Of a DNA stretch of 64,000 nt, positions 42,209-50,650 are shown in pieces. Numbering within the stretch: position 1 is the first letter of the stretch; each line of letters begins with the position of its first letter. The translations under genes were made by a program, and so were the position numbers. Source of the stretch: Rhizobium ruizarguesonis (GTDB lineage Bacteria > Pseudomonadota > Alphaproteobacteria > Rhizobiales > Rhizobiaceae); assembly GCF_012349115.1 (NCBI RefSeq), contig NZ_PQIG01000088.1:1-64000 (forward strand), in the 5' to 3' direction. Under the pieces are notes generated by a model that was not told the DNA's origin, ran no database searches, and worked only from the letters and a program-made list of their open reading frames with translations.

Positions 42209-43387
42209 TCAGCCACCGCGAAGAATAGACAGCGCCTCGTCGGCGATGACCTGCTCCTCGTCGGTGGCGATGACGTGAGCGGCGATGCGACTTTTCCTCG
42301 TGCTGATCGTGAAATCATTGGCGGCATTGGCTTTTTCGTCGATGGCAAGGCCAAGCCAGGACGATCGCTTGGCTACGCCGGCACGGATCTCCGACTGATG
42401 CTCGCCGATGCCGGCGGTGAAGACGAGCGTGTCGAGACCGTTCAGCGTCGCTGCCATGCGACCGATCTCGCCGGCAATGCGCAGCGTGAAGAGGTCGATC
42501 GCCTGGCGGGCCTGCGGCCGATCGTCCTTCAAGAGGTCGCGCGTATCGGCGCTGATGCCTGAGACGCCGAGCAGGCCGGAGCGATGATAAAGCAGGTCCT
42601 CGATCTCCTCGAAGGATTGTCTCCTCTCACCGGCCAGATGCAGGATGACGCCGGGATCGAGCCAGCCGGTGCGCGTCGCCATCGGGATGCCGTCGAGCGT
42701 CGAAAAACCCATGCTGCAATCGCGGCTGACGCCTTCATCCAGCGCGCAGAGGCTGGCGCCGCTGCCGAGATGGGCGACGACCACCTTTGCCGCGTGCGGC
42801 GCCTTGCGGCGAAGCTCGCCGGCGATGAACTTGTAGGAAAGTCCGTGGAAACCATAGCGCTTGATGCCTTCGTCATGCAGCGCGCGGGGAATGGCGAAGC
42901 GGCGAACGAGATCGTCCTGCGTGGCGTGGAAGGCGGTGTCGAAGGAGGCCGTCTGGACAAGATGCGGCTTCAGATGCCGGAGCGCGCGGATGAAGCGCAG
43001 CGCCTGCGGCTGGTGCAGGGGCGCAAGCGAGGTCAGCGCATCGACCGCATCGATCGCGGCGTCATTAAGGGCGACGGCACTGGTGAAGCGGTCGCCGCCA
43101 TGGACGACGCGGTGGCCGGCGGCGCGCACGGCGGCGACATCGAAATGCCCGGCGAGAAGGGAAAAGGTCTCGTCGATGACGCCATGCAGGTCTTCCGTCG
43201 TCTCCGCCTTCAGCGGCGTCTCGAATGTCTGTGGCCCCGCTGTCAGGCTGAGAGACAGCGGCTCGGCGCGGAAATCGATTACACCCTTGCCGATGCGCCG
43301 CGCCGCATCGCCGTCCATCGCGAAGATGCCGATCTTCACCGTCGAGGAACCGGCGTTGAAAGTCAGGAGAAGGTCGGTCGATGGCAT
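42209..43387 (-). CDS. ackA: Acetate kinase
   Basis: A 392-residue ASKHA-fold kinase that interconverts acetyl-phosphate and acetate. FNAGSSTVK at the N-terminus, GHRVVHGGDRF (about residue 90), VAHLGSGASLCAL (about residue 200) and VFTAGIGEHQSEIR (about residue 318) are the family motifs. It is the first gene of an ackA-xfp unit, which matches a phosphoketolase bypass. No pta gene is in the window. Confidence 0.95.
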   Translation of the reverse strand: MPSTDLLLTFNAGSSTVKIGIFAMDGDAARRIGKGVIDFRAEPLSLSLTAGPQTFETPLKAETTEDLHGVIDETFSLLAGHFDVAAVRAAGHRVVHGGDRFTSAVALNDAAIDAVDALTSLAPLHQPQALRFIRALRHLKPHLVQTASFDTAFHATQDDLVRRFAIPRALHDEGIKRYGFHGLSYKFIAGELRRKAPHAAKVVVAHLGSGASLCALDEGVSRDCSMGFSTLDGIPMATRTGWLDPGVILHLAGERRQSFEEIEDLLYHRSGLLGVSGISADTRDLLKDDRPQARQAIDLFTLRIAGEIGRMAATLNGLDTLVFTAGIGEHQSEIRAGVAKRSSWLGLAIDEKANAANDFTISTRKSRIAAHVIATDEEQVIADEALSILRGG

Positions 43388-43678
43388 GTCTCAAAGACTC
43401 CGCACGGTTGTGGTCACGACCGAACTTAGCGTCGAGGCTTCCGGCGGAAAGAAATTATTCGCCCGCTGCTCGTTTTTTGTCGAAGCGCGCACGACCGTCT
43501 TGGGCCGGCCGCGATCGACATACGGCATGTTTCACGAATGCGCCGGGACGAGCACATGACGGGTAAGATCGTGCGGCGTCAGTGTCTTACGGGCGGGTCA
43601 GCCATGGCGTCATGAGAGCTTCACGCGGCGGAATTATTAACAAAAGGCAAATTTGCAAACGGAACAAGGAACTATGCC

Positions 43679-45280
43679 ATGGCCGATATTGCCCCCAGCC
43701 AGGTTCATAGCGACGCTTCCCACCCGCTCCACAGTTCGAATTCGGCCGGCAAGTGGTTCTTGCCGCTGTTCGGGCTCGTTCTGGTTTGCGGCCTTGGATA
43801 TGTCGCCTATGCACTCGCCCGCGACCTGACGACCGCAGTTGCCGTTCCCTGGATTCTGCTGGGCCTTGCGCTGCTCATCGCGCTCGGCTTCGAGTTCGTC
43901 AACGGTTTCCATGATACGGCCAATGCCGTCGCCACCGTGATCTACACCCGTTCCATGCCGGCGGAATTTGCCGTCATCTGGTCCGGCTTCTTCAACTTCC
44001 TCGGCGTGCTGACTTCGAGCGGCGCCGTCGCCTTCGGCATCCTGGCGCTGCTGCCGGTGGAATTGATCCTCCAGGTCGGCTCCGGCTCCGGCCTTGCCAT
44101 GGTCTTTGCGCTGCTGATCGCGGCGATCTTCTGGAACCTCGGAACCTGGTATCTCGGTCTGCCGTCGTCGAGTTCGCATACGCTGGTCGGCTCGATCATC
44201 GGCGTCGGCCTTGCCAACCAGTTCCTGGCGCCGGCAGGCACAGCGACCAGCGGCGTCGACTGGTCGCAGGCGACCAATATCGGACTATCACTTTTGATCT
44301 CGCCGCTGATCGGCTTCGGCCTTTCGGCCGTTCTTCTGCTCGTCATGAAGGTTCTGGTGCGCAACAAGGCGCTCTATGACGAACCGAAGGGCAACCAGCC
44401 GCCGCCGCTCTGGATCCGTGCGATCCTGATCTTCACCTGCACCGGCGTCAGCTTCGCCCACGGTTCCAACGATGGCCAGAAGGGCATGGGCCTCATCATG
44501 CTCATCCTGATCGGCCTGGTGCCGACGGCCTTCGCGCTGAACCGCACGCCCGATGTCAATTATCTCGAAGCCTACAAGTCGGCATCGGTCCAGGTGGAAG
44601 CCGCACTCGGCAAATATGTGAAGCCTGGCGTGACCGTTGCGGACTACAAGGCCGAGGTCAGCAACGCCGTCAAGAACAAGACCTGGACGGATGCGACGAC
44701 GCCGGCCCTGCAGCAATATATCCACCAGACAAGTGCCGAAGTCGCCGCCTTCCCGACGCTCGAAGCGGTGCCGACCAATCTCGTCGGCAACGTCCGCAAC
44801 GACATCTACCTGATCGGCGAGGCGTTGAAGCTGATCGACAAGCAGAAGTTGCTGCCGATGGATGCCGGCGACCTCAGCGCAGTGACGAACTATCACAAGG
44901 CGGTTGACAACGCGACGAAGTTCATCCCGCTCTGGGTGAAAGTGGCGGTCGCGATCGCGCTCGGCCTCGGCACGATGGTGGGCTGGAAGCGCATCGTCGT
45001 CACCGTCGGCGAAAAGATCGGCAAGACGCATTTGACCTATGGTCAGGGTGCGGCAGCCGAAGTCGTGGCGATGGTCACCATCGCTTCGGCCGATCATCTC
45101 GGCCTGCCGGTCTCAACCACGCATGTTCTGTCGTCAGGCGTTGCCGGCACCATGGCGGCGAACGGGTCCGGCCTGCAATGGTCGACCGTGCGCAATATGC
45201 TGATGGCCTGGGTGTTGACGTTGCCGGCCTCGATCGCAATCGCCTTCGTGCTCTTCGTGATCCTGCGCCAGGCTTTTTAG
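43679..45280 (+). CDS. pit: Pit-family inorganic phosphate transporter
   Basis: A 533-residue inner-membrane permease, low-affinity phosphate:proton (or metal-phosphate) symporter. The two inverted PiT repeats are visible: GFEFVNGFHDTANAVATVIYTRSM (first, about residue 65) and SFAHGSNDGQKGMGLIMLI (second, about residue 260), as well as GLPVSTTHVLSSGVAGTM near residue 480. The long hydrophilic insertion between the halves (about residues 295-420) is typical of this subgroup. The TAG stop overlaps the next palindromic repeat. Confidence 0.92.
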   Translation: MADIAPSQVHSDASHPLHSSNSAGKWFLPLFGLVLVCGLGYVAYALARDLTTAVAVPWILLGLALLIALGFEFVNGFHDTANAVATVIYTRSMPAEFAVIWSGFFNFLGVLTSSGAVAFGILALLPVELILQVGSGSGLAMVFALLIAAIFWNLGTWYLGLPSSSSHTLVGSIIGVGLANQFLAPAGTATSGVDWSQATNIGLSLLISPLIGFGLSAVLLLVMKVLVRNKALYDEPKGNQPPPLWIRAILIFTCTGVSFAHGSNDGQKGMGLIMLILIGLVPTAFALNRTPDVNYLEAYKSASVQVEAALGKYVKPGVTVADYKAEVSNAVKNKTWTDATTPALQQYIHQTSAEVAAFPTLEAVPTNLVGNVRNDIYLIGEALKLIDKQKLLPMDAGDLSAVTNYHKAVDNATKFIPLWVKVAVAIALGLGTMVGWKRIVVTVGEKIGKTHLTYGQGAAAEVVAMVTIASADHLGLPVSTTHVLSSGVAGTMAANGSGLQWSTVRNMLMAWVLTLPASIAIAFVLFVILRQAF

Positions 45281-45345
45281 AGCAAATTCCCGGCAAAGCG
45301 CGAAGCGGTTTGCCGGGAATTGCGTCAAAACAAAAGGTAGAGCGC
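45278..45345. repeat. Palindromic intergenic element (AATTCCCGGC type)
   Basis: AATTCCCGGCAAA (45285-45297) pairs perfectly with TTTGCCGGGAATT (45309-45321). The flanks read TAGAGC on the left, which supplies the stop of the Pit gene, and TAGAGCGCTCC on the right. The element fills the space between two convergent genes. Confidence 0.8.
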
Positions 45346-45349
45346 TCCG

Positions 45350-46921
45350 TCAGGCCGTGAAGGCCAGACGGGTCTTGCGATCGCTGATGAAGATGCCCGC
45401 CTCTGCGGCTGGCATCGCCTTGCCGAAAAGATAGCCCTGGCCGATGTCGCAGCCGAGTTGCAGCAGGAAGGCAAGCTGGCCGTGCTCTTCAACGCCTTCG
45501 GCTGTCGTCTTGATGTTGAGGCTCCTGCCAAGGCCGAGCATGGCGCGGACGATCTTTTCCTGACGCTCGTCGTCGCGATAGGTGGCGATGAAGCTTTTGT
45601 CGATCTTGATCTTGTCGAAACGATAGCGGGCGAGCTGGGCGAGGCTCGAATAGCCCGTGCCGAAATCGTCGAGTGCGATCTGGATGCCGGCAGCATGCAG
45701 TTCGTCGAGAATGGCTGCGGCGACGGCGGGATCCTGGATCAGCGCATTTTCGGTGATCTCCACTTCCAGGCGCTGCGGCGGCAGCCGGCTTGCGGAGAGG
45801 ACCTTGAGGATGCGGGAGGTCAGCAATCTGTCTTCCATCTGCACGGGCGAGACGTTGAAGGACAACATCACATGCTCCGGCCAGGTCAGCGCGTCGCAGC
45901 ACGCCTGGGCAAGAAGATCCTCGAACAATGCGGTGATCATGCCGTTTTCCTCGGCGATGCCGATGAAGACCGGCGGCGGGATGTTGACGCCGTCGTCGCC
46001 GATCCAGCGTGCTAAGGCCTCGAAGCCACAGAGCTGGCCGGTCTTCAGATCGATCAGCGGCTGATAGAAGGGTTTGATCTCCTTGCTGGAGATTGCGGCG
46101 CGCAGCCTGGTTTCCAGCGAGGCGCGTTCCGTTACCTTGTTCTGCATCGAGGCTTCGAAAACGAAATAGTGGTTGGGTCCACGTGATTTCGCCTCGTACA
46201 TGGCGAGGTCGGCACGGTGGGCGGCATCTTCCAGCGGTTCGGTTCCCTCGGCCCAGCGGTCGTAACCAACGCTGGCGCCGACTTCGACGGCAAAGCCATC
46301 GATATGGATGGGCCGGGTGACGGCCTGGATCAGCAGCTTGGCAAAACGCTCCTCGCGCTGCGCCGTCAGGGCGAAGGCGACGATGATGAATTCGTCGCCG
46401 CCGAAGCGATAGACGCAGTCGGCATTGCCGAGCGCGCAGATCCGTCTGGCAACCTCGATCAACAGGATGTCGCCGCCCTTATGGCCGACAAGATCATTGA
46501 CCTTCTTGAAGCCGTCGAGGTCGACGGAGAAGATGGTGACGTTGCGATCCCACTCCTCGATCTCGGCCTCGTCGTCCTTGACCGGCCGTGAGAGGATCTT
46601 GCGCTCGAAGGCGTAGCGGTTCGGCAGCTTGGTGAGATGGTCGTGGGTTGCGGTCCAATCGGCTTTTGCCTGGGCGGCCGCGCGCAGTTCCATTTCCTTA
46701 CGCAGGTCGGCGATGCGCAGCACCGAATAGATGAAGCTCATGGCGCCGGCGATGCCGAGCGCCAGAACGAGCTTGTCGGCGCCGTACTCGCCGAAACCGG
46801 TCATGAAGGCGACCAGGCTGTCGTCGAGCTGTAGCAGCGTGCCGAGAAGCCAGAGGGTCACTCCGGACACCACGATCGACAGGCATTGCCGTCCGGCCCT
46901 GCTTTGGAAAAACACCGGCAT
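45350..46921 (-). CDS. Membrane GGDEF-EAL protein (cyclic di-GMP turnover)
   Basis: A 523-residue protein with two N-terminal transmembrane segments (about residues 14-32 and 46-66) and no PAS domain. The GGDEF domain (about 90-255) reads VYRFGGDEFIIV. The EAL domain (about 265-515) has CGFEALARW, DDFGTGYSSLAQL and AEGVEEHG. Both active-site sets look intact. Convergent with pit. Start at 46921 gives a short cytoplasmic lead (MPVFFQSRAGR) before the first helix. Confidence 0.92.
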   Translation of the reverse strand: MPVFFQSRAGRQCLSIVVSGVTLWLLGTLLQLDDSLVAFMTGFGEYGADKLVLALGIAGAMSFIYSVLRIADLRKEMELRAAAQAKADWTATHDHLTKLPNRYAFERKILSRPVKDDEAEIEEWDRNVTIFSVDLDGFKKVNDLVGHKGGDILLIEVARRICALGNADCVYRFGGDEFIIVAFALTAQREERFAKLLIQAVTRPIHIDGFAVEVGASVGYDRWAEGTEPLEDAAHRADLAMYEAKSRGPNHYFVFEASMQNKVTERASLETRLRAAISSKEIKPFYQPLIDLKTGQLCGFEALARWIGDDGVNIPPPVFIGIAEENGMITALFEDLLAQACCDALTWPEHVMLSFNVSPVQMEDRLLTSRILKVLSASRLPPQRLEVEITENALIQDPAVAAAILDELHAAGIQIALDDFGTGYSSLAQLARYRFDKIKIDKSFIATYRDDERQEKIVRAMLGLGRSLNIKTTAEGVEEHGQLAFLLQLGCDIGQGYLFGKAMPAAEAGIFISDRKTRLAFTA

Positions 46922-47122
46922 TATGCCTTCTCCATCTCCACCTTCGCGGAAATATCACGAAAGTCTGAAATGTTTGTTGAAACCAGAAGGCGAATTATCA
47001 GAGGCGGCAGCCTGTTGCTGTGCCGCAGAGAGACCCGACAGGCTTGTGAGGAAGCAGGGCGTCTCTATAAGCGCGATCCCCTTCATGGTTCGGGAGACTG
47101 GCTCATGCGGGAAAAGAACGAA

Positions 47123-47153
47123 GGCGAGCGTGCTAATGCATCGCTCGCCCTTT
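47123..47153 (-). terminator. Probable terminator of the 38-residue gene
   Basis: GGCGAGCG, an 11-base loop and CGCTCGCC form an 8-bp stem. On the minus strand it is followed by TTCGTTCTTTT and lies just after the stop at 47162. Confidence 0.6.
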
Positions 47154-47161
47154 CTCGTGCT

Positions 47162-47278
47162 TCAGGCGGTGACGATCAGCAGCGGAACGCTGACGATGAG
47201 ACCGACCAGAACCGTGACTGTGGCGACACGCATGAAACGCAGGCGTCGTGTGCGCTCGCCACTCCAATCATATGTCAT
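47162..47278 (-). CDS. 38-residue small membrane protein
   Basis: A short frame with a charged start (MTYDWSGERTRRLRF) and a single transmembrane helix (VATVTVLVGLIVSVPLLIV). GGAGATGGAAGA precedes the ATG at 47278 and a terminator hairpin follows the stop, which supports a real small gene. Positive charges before the helix suggest a cytoplasmic N-terminus. Family not recognised. Confidence 0.55.
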   Translation of the reverse strand: MTYDWSGERTRRLRFMRVATVTVLVGLIVSVPLLIVTA

Positions 47279-47377
47279 TCTTCCATCTCCTTGGGACAAG
47301 GAAGTAGTTCCCGCAAAGCCGGGTTCAACAGAGATGACGCGATTTGCTTGTGCAAAGCTGGATAAGATCAGCAGTCT

Positions 47378-47932
47378 CTAATGCTGGAAGCGCAGAGACC
47401 AGCGCTGTCCGTTGCTGGTCATGCGGATGACGGAAAGCGGCTCGACGTCGCTCAGCCAGAAGGAGGAGAGTGGCGCCTGAAGCACATGCACGATCGCTGC
47501 GCGGATGACGGCCGCATGGCTGATTGCAATGATGTGGCCGTCGAGGACGGTCTGTCCATCCATCCAGCCGGCGACGCGGGTTCGCAAATCAAGAAAGCTC
47601 TCGCCGCCATGCGGGGCCGCTTCCGGATCGCTCATCCACCCCATGAGGTTCTCCGGCTCTTCGGTCCCGATCGCCGCGATCGACCTGCCGGCCCAGCGAC
47701 CATGGTCGCAGTCGCAAAGCGCCTGATCTATCCGGGCTTCGAGGCGCAGCGCATCAGCAGTCTGACGGGCGCGCAAGGCGGGGCTCGTGGCAATTCGATC
47801 GGCGCGGGGCGGGGCGATCATCCTGCCGGCCTCCTCCACTGCCTTGTCCTCCAGCGGTTCGTCGAGCGGGAACAGGGCCTTGCGGCTTGCTGCCGTCGCG
47901 CCGTGGCAGATCCAGGTGAGGCGCGTATTCAC
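47378..47932 (-). CDS. Histidine-phosphatase-family protein with altered RHG motif
   Basis: A 184-residue member of the phosphoglycerate-mutase-like superfamily. The catalytic His is in WICHGATAAS, where the usual Arg before HG is Cys (codon 9, 47906-47908). SPALRARQTADAL (about residue 50), ESFLDLRTRV and ISHAAVIRAAIVHVL (second catalytic His) are normal. It is divergent from the cobalamin-riboswitch cbtBA unit; histidine phosphatases such as CobC work in cobalamin assembly, but the role here is inferred only. Loss of the Arg may change substrate or activity. Confidence 0.82.
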   Translation of the reverse strand: MNTRLTWICHGATAASRKALFPLDEPLEDKAVEEAGRMIAPPRADRIATSPALRARQTADALRLEARIDQALCDCDHGRWAGRSIAAIGTEEPENLMGWMSDPEAAPHGGESFLDLRTRVAGWMDGQTVLDGHIIAISHAAVIRAAIVHVLQAPLSSFWLSDVEPLSVIRMTSNGQRWSLRFQH

Positions 47933-48008
47933 AGTCGTTCTTGTCTCCCGGAATGCGGCGACAGCGTCCTTCGCCGGCTTGTGAAGTTTCGTTGACAGTT
48001 TCTTCGGC

Positions 48009-48124
48009 GTGCAGATATAACCGTGCTGTTGCGGGTTTGGAAGCCGGTGTAAGTCCGGCGCGGTCGCGCCACTGTGACCAGCGTGTCGAAAGCTCTTCGC
48101 GCTGGAAGTCAGACCCTACTGCAC
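48009..48124 (+). promoter_or_regulatory. Cobalamin (B12) riboswitch
   Basis: The conserved core is present: GCCGGTGTAAGTCCGGC (48043-48059), GCGCCACTGTGA, and the B12-box-like GGAAGTCAGACC (48104-48115). P1 is closed by GTGCAG (48009-48014) and CTGCAC (48119-48124). It ends 42 bases before the cbtB start, with the ribosome site CGGAGGAA in between, so control is probably at translation initiation. It would switch cbtBA off when cobalamin is abundant. Confidence 0.95.
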
Positions 48125-48165
48125 AAGCACTCTTTCGACTGAACGCGTCATTCCCGGAGGAATAC

Positions 48166-48375
48166 ATGTCTGACACCACTTTCGCGCCCGTTGCCGTACC
48201 GGCGCCGATCCCCGTAGGCGAGATCCTGCCCTGGGCGATCTTCGGCGGCCTGCTGATGCTCATCGTCCTCTATTTCGTCGGCACCGAGGAAGGCGCGATG
48301 GCGCTGTTCAACGGCATGTATGTGCACGAATTCGTGCATGACGGCCGCCATCTTCTCGGCTTTCCCTGCCACTAA
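48166..48375 (+). CDS. cbtB: Cobalt transporter subunit CbtB
   Basis: A 69-residue membrane protein with one transmembrane helix (ILPWAIFGGLLMLIVLYFVG, about residues 20-39). The C-terminus, VHEFVHDGRHLLGFPCH, is the His-rich metal motif of CbtB. It is paired with cbtA 13 bases downstream. GGAGGAATAC precedes the ATG. Family members are predicted from B12 regulation to take up cobalt. Confidence 0.93.
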   Translation: MSDTTFAPVAVPAPIPVGEILPWAIFGGLLMLIVLYFVGTEEGAMALFNGMYVHEFVHDGRHLLGFPCH

Positions 48376-48388
48376 GGGAGTTCCTGAC

Positions 48389-49135
48389 ATGGTTGGAAAC
48401 CTTCTGCTTCGCGGCATGCTCGCGGGCCTGATTGCTGGTATCCTCGTTTTCGCTTTCGCCCATACTTTCGGCGAGCCGCTGGTCGATGCGGCGATCGCCT
48501 TCGAGGAGGCAAGCGCCCAGACGGCCGGCGAGGCTGCCGAACCCGAAATCGTCAGCCGCGCCACACAGGCCGGTCTTGGCCTTTTCACCGGCGTCATGGC
48601 CTACAGCGTCGCCGTCGGCGGGCTCTTCGCGCTCGCCTTCGCTTTCGTGCAAGGCCGCTTCAGCAGCCTTTCGCCGCGTGGCACCTCGGCCGTCATCGCC
48701 ATTGCCGCCTTCGTGGCGGTTGTTCTCGTTCCCGGTATCAAATATCCGGCCAACCCGCCGGCGGTCGGCAATCCCGACACGATCGGTGCCAGGACCGAGC
48801 TGTTCTTCCTGATGATCGTCGTCTCGCTTGCGGCGCTCATTGCCGCAATGGCGCTGTCGCGCCGCCTTTCCGAGCGTTTCGGTCTCTGGAACGGCGCGAT
48901 CATCGCCGGCATCGTCTATCTCGTCTTCATCGGCGTCGTGCTCTATCTGCTGCCGCCGATCAACGAGGTGCCGGAGAACTTCTCGGCGATGGTACTTTGG
49001 CGTTTCCGCACGACCTCACTCGGCATGCATGTGATCCTCTGGGCAACGCTCGGCCTCGCCTTCGGGGCGCTGGCGGAAAAGCGACTTGCGGTCAGGGGTG
49101 GACAACGCAGCCGGCCGGCCACGGCATTTCACTGA
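48389..49135 (+). CDS. cbtA: Cobalt transporter subunit CbtA
   Basis: A 248-residue inner-membrane protein with about five to six hydrophobic segments (LLLRGMLAGLIAGILVFAFA at the start, LGLFTGVMAYSVAVGGLFALAF, AVIAIAAFVAVVLVPGIKYP, and others). VPGIKYPANPPAVG is characteristic of CbtA. It follows cbtB in the cobalamin-riboswitch operon. The start at 48389 begins MVGNLLLRG, after AAGGGAG. Confidence 0.92.
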   Translation: MVGNLLLRGMLAGLIAGILVFAFAHTFGEPLVDAAIAFEEASAQTAGEAAEPEIVSRATQAGLGLFTGVMAYSVAVGGLFALAFAFVQGRFSSLSPRGTSAVIAIAAFVAVVLVPGIKYPANPPAVGNPDTIGARTELFFLMIVVSLAALIAAMALSRRLSERFGLWNGAIIAGIVYLVFIGVVLYLLPPINEVPENFSAMVLWRFRTTSLGMHVILWATLGLAFGALAEKRLAVRGGQRSRPATAFH

Positions 49136-49143
49136 GGGCATCG

Positions 49144-49172
49144 AAGGGCGCCGCTTTGCCGGCGCCCTTAAG
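49144..49172 (+). terminator. Probable terminator after cbtA
   Basis: AAGGGCGCC, an 8-base loop and GGCGCCCTT (49144-49169), followed by AAGTTTT. The T-run is weak, so some read-through into the next gene is possible. Confidence 0.6.
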
Positions 49173-49185
49173 TTTTCGAGCAAGC

Positions 49186-49818
49186 ATGAAAATCGGCAAA
49201 ACCATACCACTCCTGTCGGCGGCATTTGCCGCGGCTGCCTTTTTTTGTGTGGTTGCCGGAAGCGCTTTTGCTCATAGCCGCAGCGATGGCGGTAGCCATG
49301 CGGGCCTGGATATCCCGGAAATTTCCCATGGCGAGATGGCTGTCATGTCTGACTATCGCAGTGGGATTATCGACCTTGCATCCCGTGCAGTCGATACGAA
49401 CGAGCCGTTCCGCCGCATGCTGAACTATGCCGAGATCCAGTATTCCTACTGTCTGTGGGGCCGGATGCCGGGCAGCGTGACGGATGAGGAAAGCCCGTTC
49501 AACGAATGCGCCCATGCCTATCTGGCCGCGACCAAGGCCGTCTTGCTTTCGATGCGCGAGATGCCGCGGGAGGGGGCTGCTGCAGGCGAAATCATTTCCG
49601 CTGTCGATGCTGACATGGTGCGGCGCGGTCTTGCGCTCATCACCTGCCGGTTCAGCGGCGAGGCCTTCAACACAGCCGATATCGTCGAGCCGCGCTGGAG
49701 GGGGATCCCATTCCATGTCGCCAGCATGGCGTCTCTGACGGGGCTTGCCTCTTTGTTCGGCCTCGGTGTGTTTGCGCTTCGCCGCTTCTCGCAACCGAAG
49801 GCTCAATCGTCGGAATAG
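49186..49818 (+). CDS. Exported protein of unknown function downstream of cbtBA
   Basis: A 210-residue protein with a signal peptide (MKIGKTIPLLSAAFAAAAFFCVVAGSAFA) and a C-terminal helix (VASMASLTGLASLFGLGVFAL) with a basic tail, so it is periplasmic and anchored at its end. The mature part has at least four Cys (YSYCLWGR, NECAHAY, LITCRF) and a few His (AHSRSDGGSHAG). It lies 50 bases after cbtA in the same direction. It could be in the B12/cobalt regulon, or unrelated. No family recognised. Its end overlaps the convergent gene by 16 bases. Confidence 0.7.
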   Translation: MKIGKTIPLLSAAFAAAAFFCVVAGSAFAHSRSDGGSHAGLDIPEISHGEMAVMSDYRSGIIDLASRAVDTNEPFRRMLNYAEIQYSYCLWGRMPGSVTDEESPFNECAHAYLAATKAVLLSMREMPREGAAAGEIISAVDADMVRRGLALITCRFSGEAFNTADIVEPRWRGIPFHVASMASLTGLASLFGLGVFALRRFSQPKAQSSE

Positions 49819-50465
49819 CGCTGCTCGCGCCACGGATCGCCATACATGTGGTAGCCGTTCTTTTCCCAGAAGCCTGCCTGGTCGGCAGGCATAAGGTCGA
49901 TGCGGCGCAGCCATTTGGCGCTTTTCCAGAAATAGAGATGCGGCACGACGAGGCGCATCGGGCCACCGTGTTCGGGCGTTAGCGGCAGGCCTTCCCAGGC
50001 GGTGGCGAGGATCGCATCCTCGGCGGCGAAATCGGAAAGCGGCAGGTTGGTGGTGTAGCCGTCATAACTCGTCAGCATGACGTAACCGGCTTCGGGCTTG
50101 GGCATGGCGAGATCGAGCAGATCGCGCGTCGAAACGCCCTTCCATTTATTATCGTAGCGCGACCAGGTGGTGACGCAGTGGATGTCGCTCACCTTGGCGC
50201 TCTGCTCGATCGCCTGGAACGCGGCCCAGGTGAGAGTGAGCGGCGTTTCGACGAGTCCGCGCACATCGAGCCGCCAGGTATCTGTGGAGACAACAGGCTG
50301 CTGGCCGAGATCGAGCACCGGCCAGTTCTTGACGAGGTGCTGGCCGGGCGGCAGGCGCTCGGCTTCGGGACGGCTGATGCGGCCGGTGAGGAACTTACCT
50401 TCGGTCGCCCAACGGCGTTTGGAGGTAGTGAGCTTGCTGTCGGTGGGCGCCTGATCGTCGCTCAT
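49803..50465 (-). CDS. Sulfite-oxidase-like molybdopterin protein
   Basis: A 220-residue YedY/sulfite-oxidase-fold protein without a Tat or Sec signal, so cytosolic. The molybdenum-ligating Cys is in VSDIHCVTTWSRYDNKWKG (about residue 100). RLDVRGLVETPLTLTW and the closing GFWEKNGYHMYGDPWREQRY are typical of the group. Substrate unknown; periplasmic homologues reduce methionine sulfoxide. The ATG at 50465 follows GGAGACCCC. Tail-to-tail overlap with the preceding gene. Confidence 0.88.
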   Translation of the reverse strand: MSDDQAPTDSKLTTSKRRWATEGKFLTGRISRPEAERLPPGQHLVKNWPVLDLGQQPVVSTDTWRLDVRGLVETPLTLTWAAFQAIEQSAKVSDIHCVTTWSRYDNKWKGVSTRDLLDLAMPKPEAGYVMLTSYDGYTTNLPLSDFAAEDAILATAWEGLPLTPEHGGPMRLVVPHLYFWKSAKWLRRIDLMPADQAGFWEKNGYHMYGDPWREQRYSDD

Positions 50466-50650
50466 GAGTGGGGTCTCCTTGCGATGCGGCAATAGGACAT
50501 CCGCCCTAGGCGGGTGTCAAGTTTCGGCGACCCCTTGGAAATCCCTGCCGGCCTCACTAAACTCGGTGCCATGGGGTATGCCTCGCTGGGGAGTGGAGGC
50601 AGAAAGGGGAGGAGCCGGTTCTGTCTTCGAGATATCGTGCGATAGCGGCG

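Noticed and set aside
39634..42228. 864-codon open frame antisense to phosphoketolase
   Set aside because: Phosphoketolase has full-length family motifs on the other strand. The antisense frame shows no domain and continues over the gene ends only by chance.
42584..43429. 281-codon plus-strand frame antisense to ackA
   Set aside because: Acetate kinase motifs are complete on the minus strand; this frame has none.
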